Under the pieces are notes generated by a model that was not told where the DNA came from, did no database searches, and worked only from the letters and a program-made list of their open reading frames with translations. Below, one piece after another: positions 44,579 to 54,700 of a stretch of DNA of 64,000 nt (positions are counted from its first letter, which is position 1; each line of letters starts with the position of its first letter). The position numbers and the translations under genes are program-made. The DNA is from an uncultured Chitinophaga sp. (GTDB lineage: Bacteria; Bacteroidota; Bacteroidia; Chitinophagales; Chitinophagaceae): contig NZ_CABHOU010000099.1 in the NCBI RefSeq assembly GCF_902168175.1, positions 1 through 64,000 of the forward strand, written 5' to 3'.

Positions 44579-45571
44579 ATGAAAGCAATCATACCGGTAG
44601 CAGGGGCAGGTACCAAGCTCCGTCCTCATACGTATACGCAACCTAAAGCCCTTATACCCTTAGCCGGCAAAACCATTCTTAGTATTATCATCGACCAGCT
44701 GGTAGAAGCGGGCATCCATGAATTTGTGTTCGTGGTGGGTTACCTGGGCGAAAAGATCCAGCATTATGTGGAGAAGAAATACCCTTCGCTTACCTGCCAC
44801 TTCGTACAGCAAAACAGTCGCGAAGGCACCGGTCATGCTATACTGCTTACCCGTGAGGTAGTAGGTAACGATGAAATACTGATCGTACTCGGCGATACCA
44901 TTGTAGAGTGCGACCTGAAAGAAGTGATTGACGCACCGGTTTCCCAACTGGGCGTAAAGAAGGTCGACGATCCGCGTAACTTCGGTGTGGCAGAACTGGA
45001 CGAGAACGGTATCATCAGCCGCGTAGTAGAAAAACCGCAAATCCCTAAGTCGAACCTCGCCCTCGTAGGCCTTTACAAAGTGCGCGAAACACAGCAACTT
45101 TACAAATGCCTCGAAGATAACATCCAGCGCCAGGTAAAATCGCACGACGAATTCCAGCTTACTGATGCACTGGAATGTATGATACAGCACGGCGTAAAGT
45201 TCAACGCGTTTAAAGTAGCCAACTGGTTCGACTGCGGACGAAAAGACACGCTGCTGGAAACAAACGCGATCCTTCTTAAAAAATATAAACTCGCCAACAA
45301 CCCCGTGTTGCCTTACGAAAACACGATTATCATTCCCCCGGTAAGTATTGGCGAGGGTTGTAATATCAAAAACGCCATCATCGGCCCCAACGTGGCCATT
45401 GGCGATAATACCGTTATCAGTTATTCCATCGTAAAAGATTCCATTATCGGCTCGTTCAGCAACCTGTACGAGGTGGTACTGAAATCTTCGCTGATCGGCA
45501 GCGATGCGAATATCCGCGGCCTTAGCCAGAGTTTGAATATCGGTGACAATACCGAGATCGACCTGGGCTGA
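44579..45571 (+). CDS. Sugar-phosphate nucleotidyltransferase
   Basis: A 330-aa NDP-sugar pyrophosphorylase. ATG 44579 (MKAIIPVAGAGTKLRP) is preferred over the upstream TTG. The nucleotide-binding motif GAGTKLRPHTYTQPKAL carries Lys for the more usual Arg. IVLGDT follows at the metal-binding Asp, then VGLYKV and FDCGRKDTLLE in the sugar-binding part. The C-terminal left-handed beta-helix repeats (from about 255, hexapeptide-like I-G motifs) are typical of glucose- or mannose-1-phosphate transferases. It would supply activated sugar for cell-surface polysaccharide. The exact sugar cannot be read. Confidence 0.88.
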   Translation: MKAIIPVAGAGTKLRPHTYTQPKALIPLAGKTILSIIIDQLVEAGIHEFVFVVGYLGEKIQHYVEKKYPSLTCHFVQQNSREGTGHAILLTREVVGNDEILIVLGDTIVECDLKEVIDAPVSQLGVKKVDDPRNFGVAELDENGIISRVVEKPQIPKSNLALVGLYKVRETQQLYKCLEDNIQRQVKSHDEFQLTDALECMIQHGVKFNAFKVANWFDCGRKDTLLETNAILLKKYKLANNPVLPYENTIIIPPVSIGEGCNIKNAIIGPNVAIGDNTVISYSIVKDSIIGSFSNLYEVVLKSSLIGSDANIRGLSQSLNIGDNTEIDLG

Positions 45572-45644
45572 TCACGCTGACAGAGGCGGTGTATACACTG
45601 CCCCGCTCTCCTGCGTCAAACAGAAATTCCTTACTTTTAGTGAT

Positions 45645-46586
45645 ATGAACAACCGTATCACGCAACTCTTTAATATAGAATTCCCCATCATACAGGCAGG
45701 TATGATATGGGCCAGCGGATGGCGTTTAGCCAGTGCCGTCAGCAATGCCGGAGGCCTGGGCATTATCGGTGCCGGCAGCATGTACCCGCACATACTGCGC
45801 GAACATATACAGAAATGCAAAGTAGCTACCAATAAGCCATTCGGCATAAACCTCCCGTTACTTTACCCCGATATCGACCAACATATTCAGATCATTCTTG
45901 AAGAAGGCGTAAAGATCGTATTCACCTCGGCCGGTAATCCCAAAACCTGGACGCCCGCGCTCAAAGAGGCCGGGGTAACGGTAGTACACGTGGTATCCAG
46001 CTCTAAATTCGCGTTAAAAAGCCAGGACGCCGGTGTAGACGCCGTGGTGGCAGAAGGTTTTGAAGCCGGCGGTCACAACGGCCGCGAAGAAACTACCACT
46101 ATGGTACTTATCCCCGCCGTGCGCGACGCTATTCACATCCCGCTGATAGCGGCCGGAGGTATTGCGGACGGAAGGGCTATGGCTGCTGCGTTTGCGCTGG
46201 GTGCCGAAGGTGTTCAGATAGGCAGCCGCTTCGTAGCCACGCCCGAAGCATCGTCTCACATCAACTTTAAAGAGGCTGTTGTTAAAGCCCAGGAAGGCGA
46301 CACGCTGCTGTCGCTGAAAAAACTGACCCCGGTACGTTTACTGAAAAACAACTTCTTCGATGCCGTGAAAGATGCGGAGGCCACCGGTGCAGGTGCAGAA
46401 GCACTACAATCGCTGTTGGGCAGGGGCCGCGCCAAAAAAGGCATGTTCGAAGGCGAGCTGGCCGACGGCGAACTGGAAATAGGACAGGTGAGTGCGTTGA
46501 TCAAAGAGATAAAACCTGCGGCCGATGTGTTAAAGGAAATCTGGGCCGACTTTGAATCAGTAACAAAACGATTGAGCCAGCTATAA
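45645..46586 (+). CDS. Nitronate monooxygenase / FMN-dependent oxidoreductase
   Basis: A 313-aa FMN-binding TIM barrel. The start is ATG 45645 (MNNRITQLFNIEFPII); the longer frame overlaps the previous gene. Motifs are PIIQAGMIWASGWRLASAVS, the flavin-phosphate loop GGLGIIGAGS, VVAEGFEAGGHNG with the catalytic-type His, PLIAAGGIADGRAMAAA and GAEGVQIGSRF. The family includes 2-nitropropane dioxygenase/nitronate monooxygenases and FabK-like enoyl-ACP reductases; I cannot tell these apart here. It is 73 bp after the nucleotidyltransferase gene. Confidence 0.88.
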   Translation: MNNRITQLFNIEFPIIQAGMIWASGWRLASAVSNAGGLGIIGAGSMYPHILREHIQKCKVATNKPFGINLPLLYPDIDQHIQIILEEGVKIVFTSAGNPKTWTPALKEAGVTVVHVVSSSKFALKSQDAGVDAVVAEGFEAGGHNGREETTTMVLIPAVRDAIHIPLIAAGGIADGRAMAAAFALGAEGVQIGSRFVATPEASSHINFKEAVVKAQEGDTLLSLKKLTPVRLLKNNFFDAVKDAEATGAGAEALQSLLGRGRAKKGMFEGELADGELEIGQVSALIKEIKPAADVLKEIWADFESVTKRLSQL

Positions 46587-46655
46587 CAACACTATCCAGC
46601 CACCGTTGCGACGCTCCGTTCAACTCACGGCACACTATTCAGCATAAATAAGAAA

Positions 46656-46681
46656 AGCCTCACAGCAGTTGCTGTAAGGCT
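46656..46681 (+). terminator. Weak terminator after the nitronate monooxygenase-like gene
   Basis: AGCCT (46656-46660) pairs with AGGCT (46677-46681), extended by ACAGCA/TGCTGT. The T-tail is weak (CTCTTAGG). Confidence 0.5.
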
Positions 46682-46774
46682 CTCTTAGGGTTCCCCGGAC
46701 AAGGGATAAGCGTGAAATAAAATTTAATGGCTGGTTGGGTTTGCGATGAAATTGTGCTTTAATAGTTATAGAAC

Positions 46775-47920
46775 TTAATTAGAGATGATCACTTCCTCCA
46801 ATTTCTTCTGAAGGTCTTCTCCACGAAGATTTTTAGCAATTATTTTACCGCTTGGGTCAATCAGGTAGTTAGTAGGTACGCCGCGAACGCCGTACATCCT
46901 TGCCACATTATTATCCCAATATTTAAGGTCCGACACGTGCGTCCATGCGCTGAGACCGTCCTGCTCAATCGCTTTCAGCCATGCTTCTTTATGTCCCGCT
47001 TTATCGAGCGACACACTCAGCACCGTAAAGTTTTTATCCTTGAACTGGTTGAAGGCTTTTACCACGAAAGGGTTTTCCTGGCGGCATGGGCCACACCAGC
47101 TTGCCCAGAAATCGAGCAGGATGTACTTACCACGGAAATCAGACAACTTTACCGGCTGGTCGTTTACATCGTTCTGTGTAAAATCGGGCGCAGCATTGCC
47201 TGTTATCAGGGCGCGCTCTTTGTTCATAGACTCTGCAAACTCACGGCCCTGCACCGTCATCCTCAATTCATCGCTCAGGCTTTTGAACAACGGTTCAATC
47301 ACGGTCATGTCCATATTGTTCATTACGCCGAGTTCTTTAAGGGCGACGAGGCTGAAGAAAGACTTCGGATTCTCTTTGATGAACTTTTCCTGCAATGCTT
47401 TCTTCTCATTAATAGCCGAACGGAACCGTGCATCAAGCCCTTTCCTGAATTCCTCCTCTCCTTTCTGCTCATCGGGTACCGCATTAAAATCGCGATTGAT
47501 ACCAGCCATAGCGGAATCGAAAGCAGAGATATACAGTTTGTAACGGTCGTACTCCTTGTTCAGGGGCGACTGTATTTTGGCTGTTTCCAGTTTTTCTTTT
47601 CCAAGTACAGTAATAGTACCTTTTTCGATATACAGCAGGTGACGGTCCATGTTCATCATCCCCTGTTCTGCCATTCCCGCACCGGTATGGTCCAATACCA
47701 TCATGGCCATCATCGGGTTCTTCACGGTACCTTTAAATTCAAAGGCACCATCTTTCAGCACTACAGAATCGAGGTAGGTATTACCATCTTCTCTCCTGTC
47801 GAGGTAAGCCATAGTGGGCGCGCCCAGCTTACCGATCTTCCCTTTTATCACATAGGCGCCGCCCTGGGCAAAAGCCAATACAGGGATGGCACACAAAGTC
47901 ATTAACACCAGTCGTTTCAT
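46775..47920 (-). CDS. TlpA-like thioredoxin-fold protein (DUF4369-AhpC/TSA)
   Basis: An exported 381-aa protein with signal peptide 1-19. The N-terminal DUF4369-like beta domain (AYVIKGKIGKLGAPTMAYLD) precedes a helical linker and a C-terminal thioredoxin domain (from about 243) with active site C276-G-P-C279 (FWASWCGPCRQE) and cis-Pro GVPTNYLID. It is the last gene of the sigma-FecR-SusCD operon, 30 bp after the PKD-like lipoprotein gene. Its position suggests redox care of the transport proteins or handling of thiol substrates. Confidence 0.93.
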   Translation of the reverse strand: MKRLVLMTLCAIPVLAFAQGGAYVIKGKIGKLGAPTMAYLDRREDGNTYLDSVVLKDGAFEFKGTVKNPMMAMMVLDHTGAGMAEQGMMNMDRHLLYIEKGTITVLGKEKLETAKIQSPLNKEYDRYKLYISAFDSAMAGINRDFNAVPDEQKGEEEFRKGLDARFRSAINEKKALQEKFIKENPKSFFSLVALKELGVMNNMDMTVIEPLFKSLSDELRMTVQGREFAESMNKERALITGNAAPDFTQNDVNDQPVKLSDFRGKYILLDFWASWCGPCRQENPFVVKAFNQFKDKNFTVLSVSLDKAGHKEAWLKAIEQDGLSAWTHVSDLKYWDNNVARMYGVRGVPTNYLIDPSGKIIAKNLRGEDLQKKLEEVIISN

Positions 47921-47950
47921 CTTCTCAGTTGGTTTTGATATCTGATTATT

Positions 47951-49363
47951 TTAGTTGCGGATCACTACGTCTTTCGGGCTACCCGGAATACCTTCTATCT
48001 TTTTGATAAAGGCGCCGTTACGGCCGGTGCTGATGTCGAGATAGTGTACCGTACCTTCTGTTCCTGCCAGCATCAGGTCGCCATTGTTCAATACTTTGAT
48101 CATGGATACTTCTTTGCCGCCGAAATCGTAAGCAAGCGCCCTGATCTCGTCATTCACAGGGTTGTAGCGGTAAACTTTATCGCCTGAGCTAAAGTAGAAA
48201 TCTCTTTCAATACCTTTAGCCCATACCGTATTAGGTTTCAGATAAGGACCTACAGGTGATACGCGTTGGCTCTTTGCACGGAACACATCGCCGCCCATAA
48301 ATTCAACACCGATGTTCAGTTCTTTCACTTTAAGGCCTGCGCTGTCTACGAAAGCATAAATGTTATCGTCTGAAAAGCGCTCCATATGAATCAGGCTCAT
48401 ACCCAGGTTTTTCGGATTAAAGGCTGAGTCGAGCATTTTATAGGTAGTGTCCATAAAAGACCTGCCGGAGAAACGAACGAACGCCTTCTTTTCCTTATCA
48501 AAGCCGAGCATAAATACCCAGGCACCGCCGGTGATATCGTCGATAATTTCGGGTCCGATATTGTAACGGCCATTAACAGGCGCACCGAAGAAACCGAAGT
48601 AAGTGGCGAAGGGAGCGGTTTCATATGCACCAAAGTAAACCTGGCCGTTCATGATAGCCATCATAGAACCATCGCTCAGTACTTTGTAGTTGCCGTTATC
48701 AAATGTTGGTGGTGGATTAAAGAAGAAGTCTTTCAGGAAACGCTTCCTGACCAGTGTGTTAACATCCAACTGAACCGCACCGCTTGCATAAGTAATCCAG
48801 TAAGAAGATACTGCACCGGAGTTGTAGTTCTGACTGGCGATGGGCAGCAATTGCCTTCCACCGGCCGGAATGTCTTCTTCATTCATGGCTTTGTACAGGT
48901 CGGCCTGCACTGTACCATCTTCTTTTACAAAAGAGAAATGTGACTTATCAGCGCTGGCGCTGAGGATAAGTGTACCTCTTGTAAATTCGGTATTACCCTG
49001 GATAGAGAACTTGTAGTAGTATTTCATACCGGTAGTGCTATCTGTAAGCACTGCCAAACCGGGGTAACGGTTAGAACCGATACCGAATACGAAACGAAGT
49101 GTTTTTCCCTCAAATTCAATGCTGCGCATTTCATCTGATATATCCACTTTCCATTTGATGGAGTATTTGTTAGTGCCGGAAGGCAGCTTTACCACGGGTT
49201 CAATAATGAGGCTATCGCCCACCATTGCCTGGAATACGCTGTCCTGAATGCCCATCACTACAGGATCGGGCACCTCTTTATAATCATAATCGCCGAGATC
49301 GCGTGAGCAGGAGGCTAAAGCCAGTGAAACGCCTGCAGCTATATATAAAAGTAAATTCTTCAT
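47951..49363 (-). CDS. PKD-like family lipoprotein
   Basis: A 470-aa surface lipoprotein with SPII Cys 19 (LASC). The N-terminal part (DYDYKEVPDPVVMGIQDSV, MVGDSLIIEPVVKLPSG, KWKVD) matches the PKD-like lipoprotein family that sits in SusCD operons next to DUF4843 genes. The C-terminal region looks like a beta-propeller (repeated short hydrophobic strands). It probably takes part in substrate capture. The preceding gene is 18 bp away. Confidence 0.85.
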   Translation of the reverse strand: MKNLLLYIAAGVSLALASCSRDLGDYDYKEVPDPVVMGIQDSVFQAMVGDSLIIEPVVKLPSGTNKYSIKWKVDISDEMRSIEFEGKTLRFVFGIGSNRYPGLAVLTDSTTGMKYYYKFSIQGNTEFTRGTLILSASADKSHFSFVKEDGTVQADLYKAMNEEDIPAGGRQLLPIASQNYNSGAVSSYWITYASGAVQLDVNTLVRKRFLKDFFFNPPPTFDNGNYKVLSDGSMMAIMNGQVYFGAYETAPFATYFGFFGAPVNGRYNIGPEIIDDITGGAWVFMLGFDKEKKAFVRFSGRSFMDTTYKMLDSAFNPKNLGMSLIHMERFSDDNIYAFVDSAGLKVKELNIGVEFMGGDVFRAKSQRVSPVGPYLKPNTVWAKGIERDFYFSSGDKVYRYNPVNDEIRALAYDFGGKEVSMIKVLNNGDLMLAGTEGTVHYLDISTGRNGAFIKKIEGIPGSPKDVVIRN

Positions 49364-49381
49364 GCAAAAGAGTTTGGTTGA

Positions 49382-50230
49382 TTACATCTGCGGAATAATC
49401 CTGTTATTCGTTTCGTCGATGAAATAATACTTGTTATCTCCGGTATTAAGTTCCAGTTTCCACTTGGCTGCAACGTTGCCCTTGTTGTAGAAATATTTGG
49501 TCTTCCCGTCCGCATCAGCTTCCAGGATGTAACCTTCTGTTTCATGGGTATCTATCCACAACTGAGGATCTTTCAGGAACGCAGAGAATGAACGGCCATA
49601 GTACAGCGCCAGCGGCGTTACCTGCCAGTCCTGCTGACTTTCAGGCAGCGATGTGGCTTTGGTAGATACGTAGAACAGTTCATGCTTCACCCTTGAGTAG
49701 GCACCCAGCATACTTCCCCAAACATCCCACCAGATAGGTTTTACCAGGCGGTTTGAGAATACTACTTTGGCGGTGTCCCAACCCTTGATTTCTGAATGAA
49801 AGTCGTCGCTGTTTATCAGTTTCACTTTCAGTCTTACGCTTTTTTCTTTCAGCGCAGGATCTGTATTTAAGATAATGATAGGCACTTTGGCTTTACCTGA
49901 ATCTGAAGGCAGTATGTATTCCGCTTTCAGTTTCTCGTAGTGCACGCCTTCTACCGCAGTGGTAGAAGAATCGATTACTGCCAGTTTAAATTTCCTGTCG
50001 CCTGCCTGGCGGATACCGGAAATACGCACCGGCAACCACACTGTATCGGAACCCTTTTCAGGGAACAGCGCGAAGGAGAATGTAACACTGTCGGTACGTA
50101 CGTTAGTGATCACATTCAGGAAATCGAAGTATATGTTGTCCTGCGATTCGTATTTCATTTCCTGTGCGTCTTTGTCACACGAACAAAATAAAACGCTGCA
50201 TATTAATGCCAGTTTGAAAAGATGTTTCAT
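49382..50230 (-). CDS. DUF4843-family lipoprotein
   Basis: A 282-aa exported protein, start at ATG 50230 with a lipoprotein-type signal and Cys 18 (FCSC). The longer frame overlaps SusD and lacks a signal. DUF4843 features are NIYFDFLNV, DSVTFSFALFPEKGSDT, LPVRISG and VHYEKL. The function of DUF4843 is unknown; the genes are regularly located after SusD in operons with PKD-like and TlpA genes. It follows susD by 13 bp. Confidence 0.85.
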   Translation of the reverse strand: MKHLFKLALICSVLFCSCDKDAQEMKYESQDNIYFDFLNVITNVRTDSVTFSFALFPEKGSDTVWLPVRISGIRQAGDRKFKLAVIDSSTTAVEGVHYEKLKAEYILPSDSGKAKVPIIILNTDPALKEKSVRLKVKLINSDDFHSEIKGWDTAKVVFSNRLVKPIWWDVWGSMLGAYSRVKHELFYVSTKATSLPESQQDWQVTPLALYYGRSFSAFLKDPQLWIDTHETEGYILEADADGKTKYFYNKGNVAAKWKLELNTGDNKYYFIDETNNRIIPQM

Positions 50231-50243
50231 CTGTCTGAATATT

Positions 50244-51716
50244 TTATCTGTTACCGTATGCAATTTCATCATCAGGGAAAGGCAGCACAAATACAGAAGG
50301 GCTGGCTGTGATTATCGCGCCCGACTGACCTGGATAGTTCATGTTAAGTCGTTTGTACATGAACCATATCTGTCCTTCACCAAAAAACTCTTTACGAGCT
50401 TCCTTCACCAGTTCCGTCATAAACGTTTGTTTAGAAGGATCGTTCAGTTCCACACCAATACCGCGGTTAAAACGAACGGTGTTGAAATATCCCCAGGCGG
50501 TTTCAGCGTCGGTATCAAATGTGCATTCTGCGGCGATGTAATACATTTCGCTCAAACGGATGTTAGGGATCACCAGCGGATGCAGGTTGGCATCGCCATC
50601 GCGTTTGTATTTTTCGAGCTGCATAATAGAGCCTGAAGTGGTTGGCTGCTCAGAAAACCATTGTTTGAAACGGTTATCGTCGCCGCCAATACCGGCTGCT
50701 TCGTACACAGTGCGGCATTCGGCTGGCGAAGTATATACGCTGGAGCTAAGGCCATCCCTGAACAACTCACGCAGCCTGTCTTTCATATTCGGTGCATAAA
50801 GACCAAAAATGATTTCCTTGTAGGCTATACGGTCGATCTTCTCATCATCGCTGTTTACAAAATCGGCTTTCTTCGTCCACTGGAACTTGCCTGATTCTAT
50901 TACTTCTTTCGCATATTTCAGCGCATTCACTTTATCGCCTTTGTACAGGTACGCACGGGCAAGCATAGCGGAAACAGCATAGTAGTTCAGATGATGGCGG
51001 CGGTTTTGTACGAACATATCGTTACCCTGTACTTCTGTAGAGGAATCGATGGCGAAAGTATAACCGGTCCTGTAAGTTCCTGCAAGGATAGGATCGTGTA
51101 CGGCCAGTGTTTCACGGGCTGCTTCGAGGTCCAGTATCACTGAGTCAATTACGCCTCTTACTGTATTCATTTTAGGCACCGCCTTGCTGAATACGGTTAC
51201 ATAAGGAACACCGTTGGCGCCCGGGCTGGTAACGTAAGAAGGAGCAAAAATGCGAAGTGCATCGAAATGGCAGTAAGCGCGCATGGCCAGTGCCTCCCCT
51301 TTTATAATGGCGTAAGAGGTGGGTGTGAACAGTTCCTTTTTCTTATCTATATAAGTAAGGATAAGGTTACTGTTGGCAATTACATTGTAAAGCCCTTCCC
51401 ACATGTCATCACGATGGTCCATGAAGGTAGCGTTCCTGAAATTGAACAGCATTGTTTGCCTGAAGTTCCAGCCATCGTTAAAACCAATGGCATAGTTCTG
51501 TGACAATACTTCCGGAACTCCACCTGTCAGTTCGCGACCATAAAGGTTTTCTTTTACGGCGCGGCTGTAGAGGCCATTCAACGCATCTTTAAAACCATCT
51601 TCTTTGCTGAACAGCACTTCCTGTTCTACCTGCGACTGCGGTCTTACATCCAGCCATTTTTTGCAGGATGAAAGAGTGCCGGCAGCAGCTAATATGAGGA
51701 TCAAATATTTTTTCAT
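50244..51716 (-). CDS. SusD/RagB lipoprotein
   Basis: A 490-aa surface lipoprotein, SPII Cys 18 (LSSCKKWLDV). Typical features are the TPR-like helical fold with ALNGLYSRAV, YAIIKGEALAMRAYCHFD (about 136-153), ARAYLYKGDKVNAL and SEMYYIAAECTFD, and the conserved EARKEFFGEGQIWFMYKR. It has no insertion, in contrast to the SusD at 10127-12157. The pair SusC gene is 11 bp upstream. RagB-type rather than glycan-specific SusD is plausible, since no glycosidase is in this operon. Confidence 0.93.
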   Translation of the reverse strand: MKKYLILILAAAGTLSSCKKWLDVRPQSQVEQEVLFSKEDGFKDALNGLYSRAVKENLYGRELTGGVPEVLSQNYAIGFNDGWNFRQTMLFNFRNATFMDHRDDMWEGLYNVIANSNLILTYIDKKKELFTPTSYAIIKGEALAMRAYCHFDALRIFAPSYVTSPGANGVPYVTVFSKAVPKMNTVRGVIDSVILDLEAARETLAVHDPILAGTYRTGYTFAIDSSTEVQGNDMFVQNRRHHLNYYAVSAMLARAYLYKGDKVNALKYAKEVIESGKFQWTKKADFVNSDDEKIDRIAYKEIIFGLYAPNMKDRLRELFRDGLSSSVYTSPAECRTVYEAAGIGGDDNRFKQWFSEQPTTSGSIMQLEKYKRDGDANLHPLVIPNIRLSEMYYIAAECTFDTDAETAWGYFNTVRFNRGIGVELNDPSKQTFMTELVKEARKEFFGEGQIWFMYKRLNMNYPGQSGAIITASPSVFVLPFPDDEIAYGNR

Positions 51717-51727
51717 CTGTAACTTTT

Positions 51728-54700
51728 TTAGAACCTGGTTGAAAGTGAAAATGTGAAGCTCCTTGCGAATGGATAATCAATACCCCTTTCTGCCCTGATA
51801 GACGACCAGTAACCGAGGTCGTTCATGGCTGCGGATAAACGCAGGCTCTTCACTTTCAAACGACTAAATACTTGTTGTGGTGCGTCGTAAGAAAGGTAAA
51901 CCGATTTCAGTTCCACGCGGTTCTCGTCCTGGATAAAGCGGGAAGTAGTACGGGTTTCGTCTCTGTTGGCGATGTCTTTGTAGAAAGTAACATCACCTGG
52001 TTTTTTCCACCTTTCGGCCATTGCCCTGCTATCTACGTTGTACCATGGGTTTGCATTTTCTACCCTGTCTATCAGTGTCTGGTTGTAAGTATCGCCACCG
52101 AATTTGGTGTAGAAACTAACTTCCACCATAAAGGCGCCCCAAACTACACTGCCACCAAAGTAACCGTCCATGAAAGGATTAGAGTTACCTACCGCAACGG
52201 TGTTACGTACATCATACTCGTAAGTACGTTTACCATCGAGGGTCAGGAATATTTCTTTACCATTTTCCGGATCGATACCCAGGGAACGTACTGCATAATA
52301 TGTATATACAGACTCCCCTTCTTTATAACGGAGTAATGGTACGGAACGCAGTTCGGCATTATCGTTCTGCTGTTTGTCCACTTCGTCGTTATAAGCTTTC
52401 AGTGCATTGGAGATTTTGGTGATCTCGTTGTTCATGTGCTGCATGTTCGCATTCAGGTTCACAGAGAAGTTTTTCTTACGAATAACGTTCGCCCTGATAT
52501 TGAACTCGTAACCTTTGTTCACCATTTCACCCATGTTCTCTTTATAAGAGTTGAAACCTGCGGATGGCGGTACGTTTACGTCTGCCAACAGGTCTTTGGT
52601 GTGTTTATAGTAATAACGGGGAGCCAGGTACAAACGATCTTTGAACAGGCTGATCTCAGCACCCAGATCGTAGTTTTGTGTACGCTGCCATTTAAGGGTT
52701 GAGTTACCGTAAGCGGTAAATACGGCACCTACGCCTGAAGAGTACCAGTCGCCGGTGTAGTAGCTATAGGTAGTGTTAGACAGGTAAGCGGGAAAGTTTA
52801 CATCGCCGGTAAGACCTGTGGTAGCACGTACTTTAAACTGGTTAACGAAGGTGTTTTTCAGGAAAGATTCGTTGTGCAGGTTCCAGCCGAGTCCATAAGA
52901 CCAGAAGGTAGCCATTCTTGAATCGGTACCGAATTTAGATGATCCGTCTGTACGGATAGTAGCGTCCATTAACAGGCGGTTCTGGTAAGAGTAGTTCACT
53001 GTACCGAACCAGCCAGCCAGGCGCTCTTCGCTCCTGTCGCCACCGGGCGCTTTATCTTCATACTTACGGGCAAAGTTGATGTCGGTAAAACGATCGTTGG
53101 TAAATCCTTTTGCTTCGATCGATTTACGGTCGCTTTTCCTTGTTTGCATGCTGGTACCCAGCGCCACGTTGAAGATGTTGTGGCCTAAAGTTTTATTAAA
53201 GTTCAGGGAGAGGTTTCCGTCTACCTGTGTTTCATTTAATGCATCGTAGTAATAACGGCCACGGTCTTTCAGGTCATCGCCAGTCATATTAAAGAACTCA
53301 TTGCTCAGCGGAGAAATGAAACGGTCCGACTGGGTAGTACGTTTGGTTAAACTGATGTTACCCTGCAACCTCAAAGCCTGGCTGAAATTATAGTCCGCGG
53401 CAAAGTTGTCGATGAACTCCAGGTAGGAAGATTTGTTGAAGTTACCGATCTGACCTTCCCAAAGCGGGTTAAGCGTGGTGGAAGTAAGTGCCCCATTGCC
53501 GGCACCGCCACGGTAGTTCCATTTATCAACTTCACGCACCAGCCTGCCCATAGAATCTTTCATTGGGTAGTAGGGGTTCATATATACGAAGTTGGAGAAA
53601 GAACCATAAGGCGATTCTGTTCCTTTTACCTGCGAAATGGTAAACGAGTTACGGAACACCAGTTTGTTCTGGTCGAGGTTGTAGGAGAGGTTAGTGCCGA
53701 AGCTGTAACGATCACGGCCAGAGCCTGCCATTACACCTTTGTTGGTTTGATAACGGCCATCCACACCATAACGGAAGCTTTTAGAGCCACCCTGTACCGA
53801 CAGGGAGTGTTTGTGACCGAAGTCGGTAGACAGCGGCTGAGATAACCAGTACGTGTTTACACCGCTCAATACGTTTTTGTACTTAGCGTAGTACTTTGCT
53901 TCCAGTGCATCTCTGCTATCCACCTGGTTTTCGGTATACAAACCGGCCAGTCTTTCATATTCCAGTTTATCGCGGCCATTCAGCACGCTGTATGCGCTGA
54001 GGTCGGGATTGGTCACGTTCAGTTCGTAGTTGTAGAACACCTGTATTTCTCCTTCTGCCGGTGGTTTAGTGATGAACACCAATACACCGTTAGATGCGCG
54101 GGAACCGTATACTGCGGTAGCGGCGGCATCTTTCAGCAGGGTTACAGCAGCAATACGGTTAATGTCCAGGTCCCAGATGGTTTGGATACCTACCTGGTAA
54201 CCATCCATGATGAACATCGGCATGTTTGTAACGCTGGCCATCTGGTTACGGCTTAACTGCACGTTTGTACCGGAAGGCAGCGCGGTAGAACCCCTCATGT
54301 TGATGTTAGGCAACTGGTTAGGGTTAGAACCTGCGATGTTATTCTCAATCAGTTTAAAGGAGGGATCGAAGGACTGTATACCCTGCAGAATGTTCTGCGG
54401 GTTAAATCTTTTCAGCTCTTCACCGCTAATGGTGATAGCAGAACCAGTATAGTTGTTCTTGTCGATTTTCTGATAACCGGTGATCACCACGTCTTTCATA
54501 GACTTGATGTCGTTTTCCAGTTTCACTACCAGGGTCATGTTCCTGGTGATGGTGAATTCCTGGGCTTTGTACCCGATAATGCGCACCACCACGATGGCAT
54601 TTTTAGGTACACCACCAAGCTGGAACTTACCGTCGTTGTTAGTGCTTACGCCGTTGCCTGTACCTTTTACGAATACAGAAACACCGGGAATTACATCGCC

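Noticed and set aside
46937-47905. A 322-codon plus-strand open frame antisense to the TlpA-like gene
   Set aside because: It is a shadow of the minus-strand TlpA gene, whose CGPC motif, signal peptide and operon position are clear.
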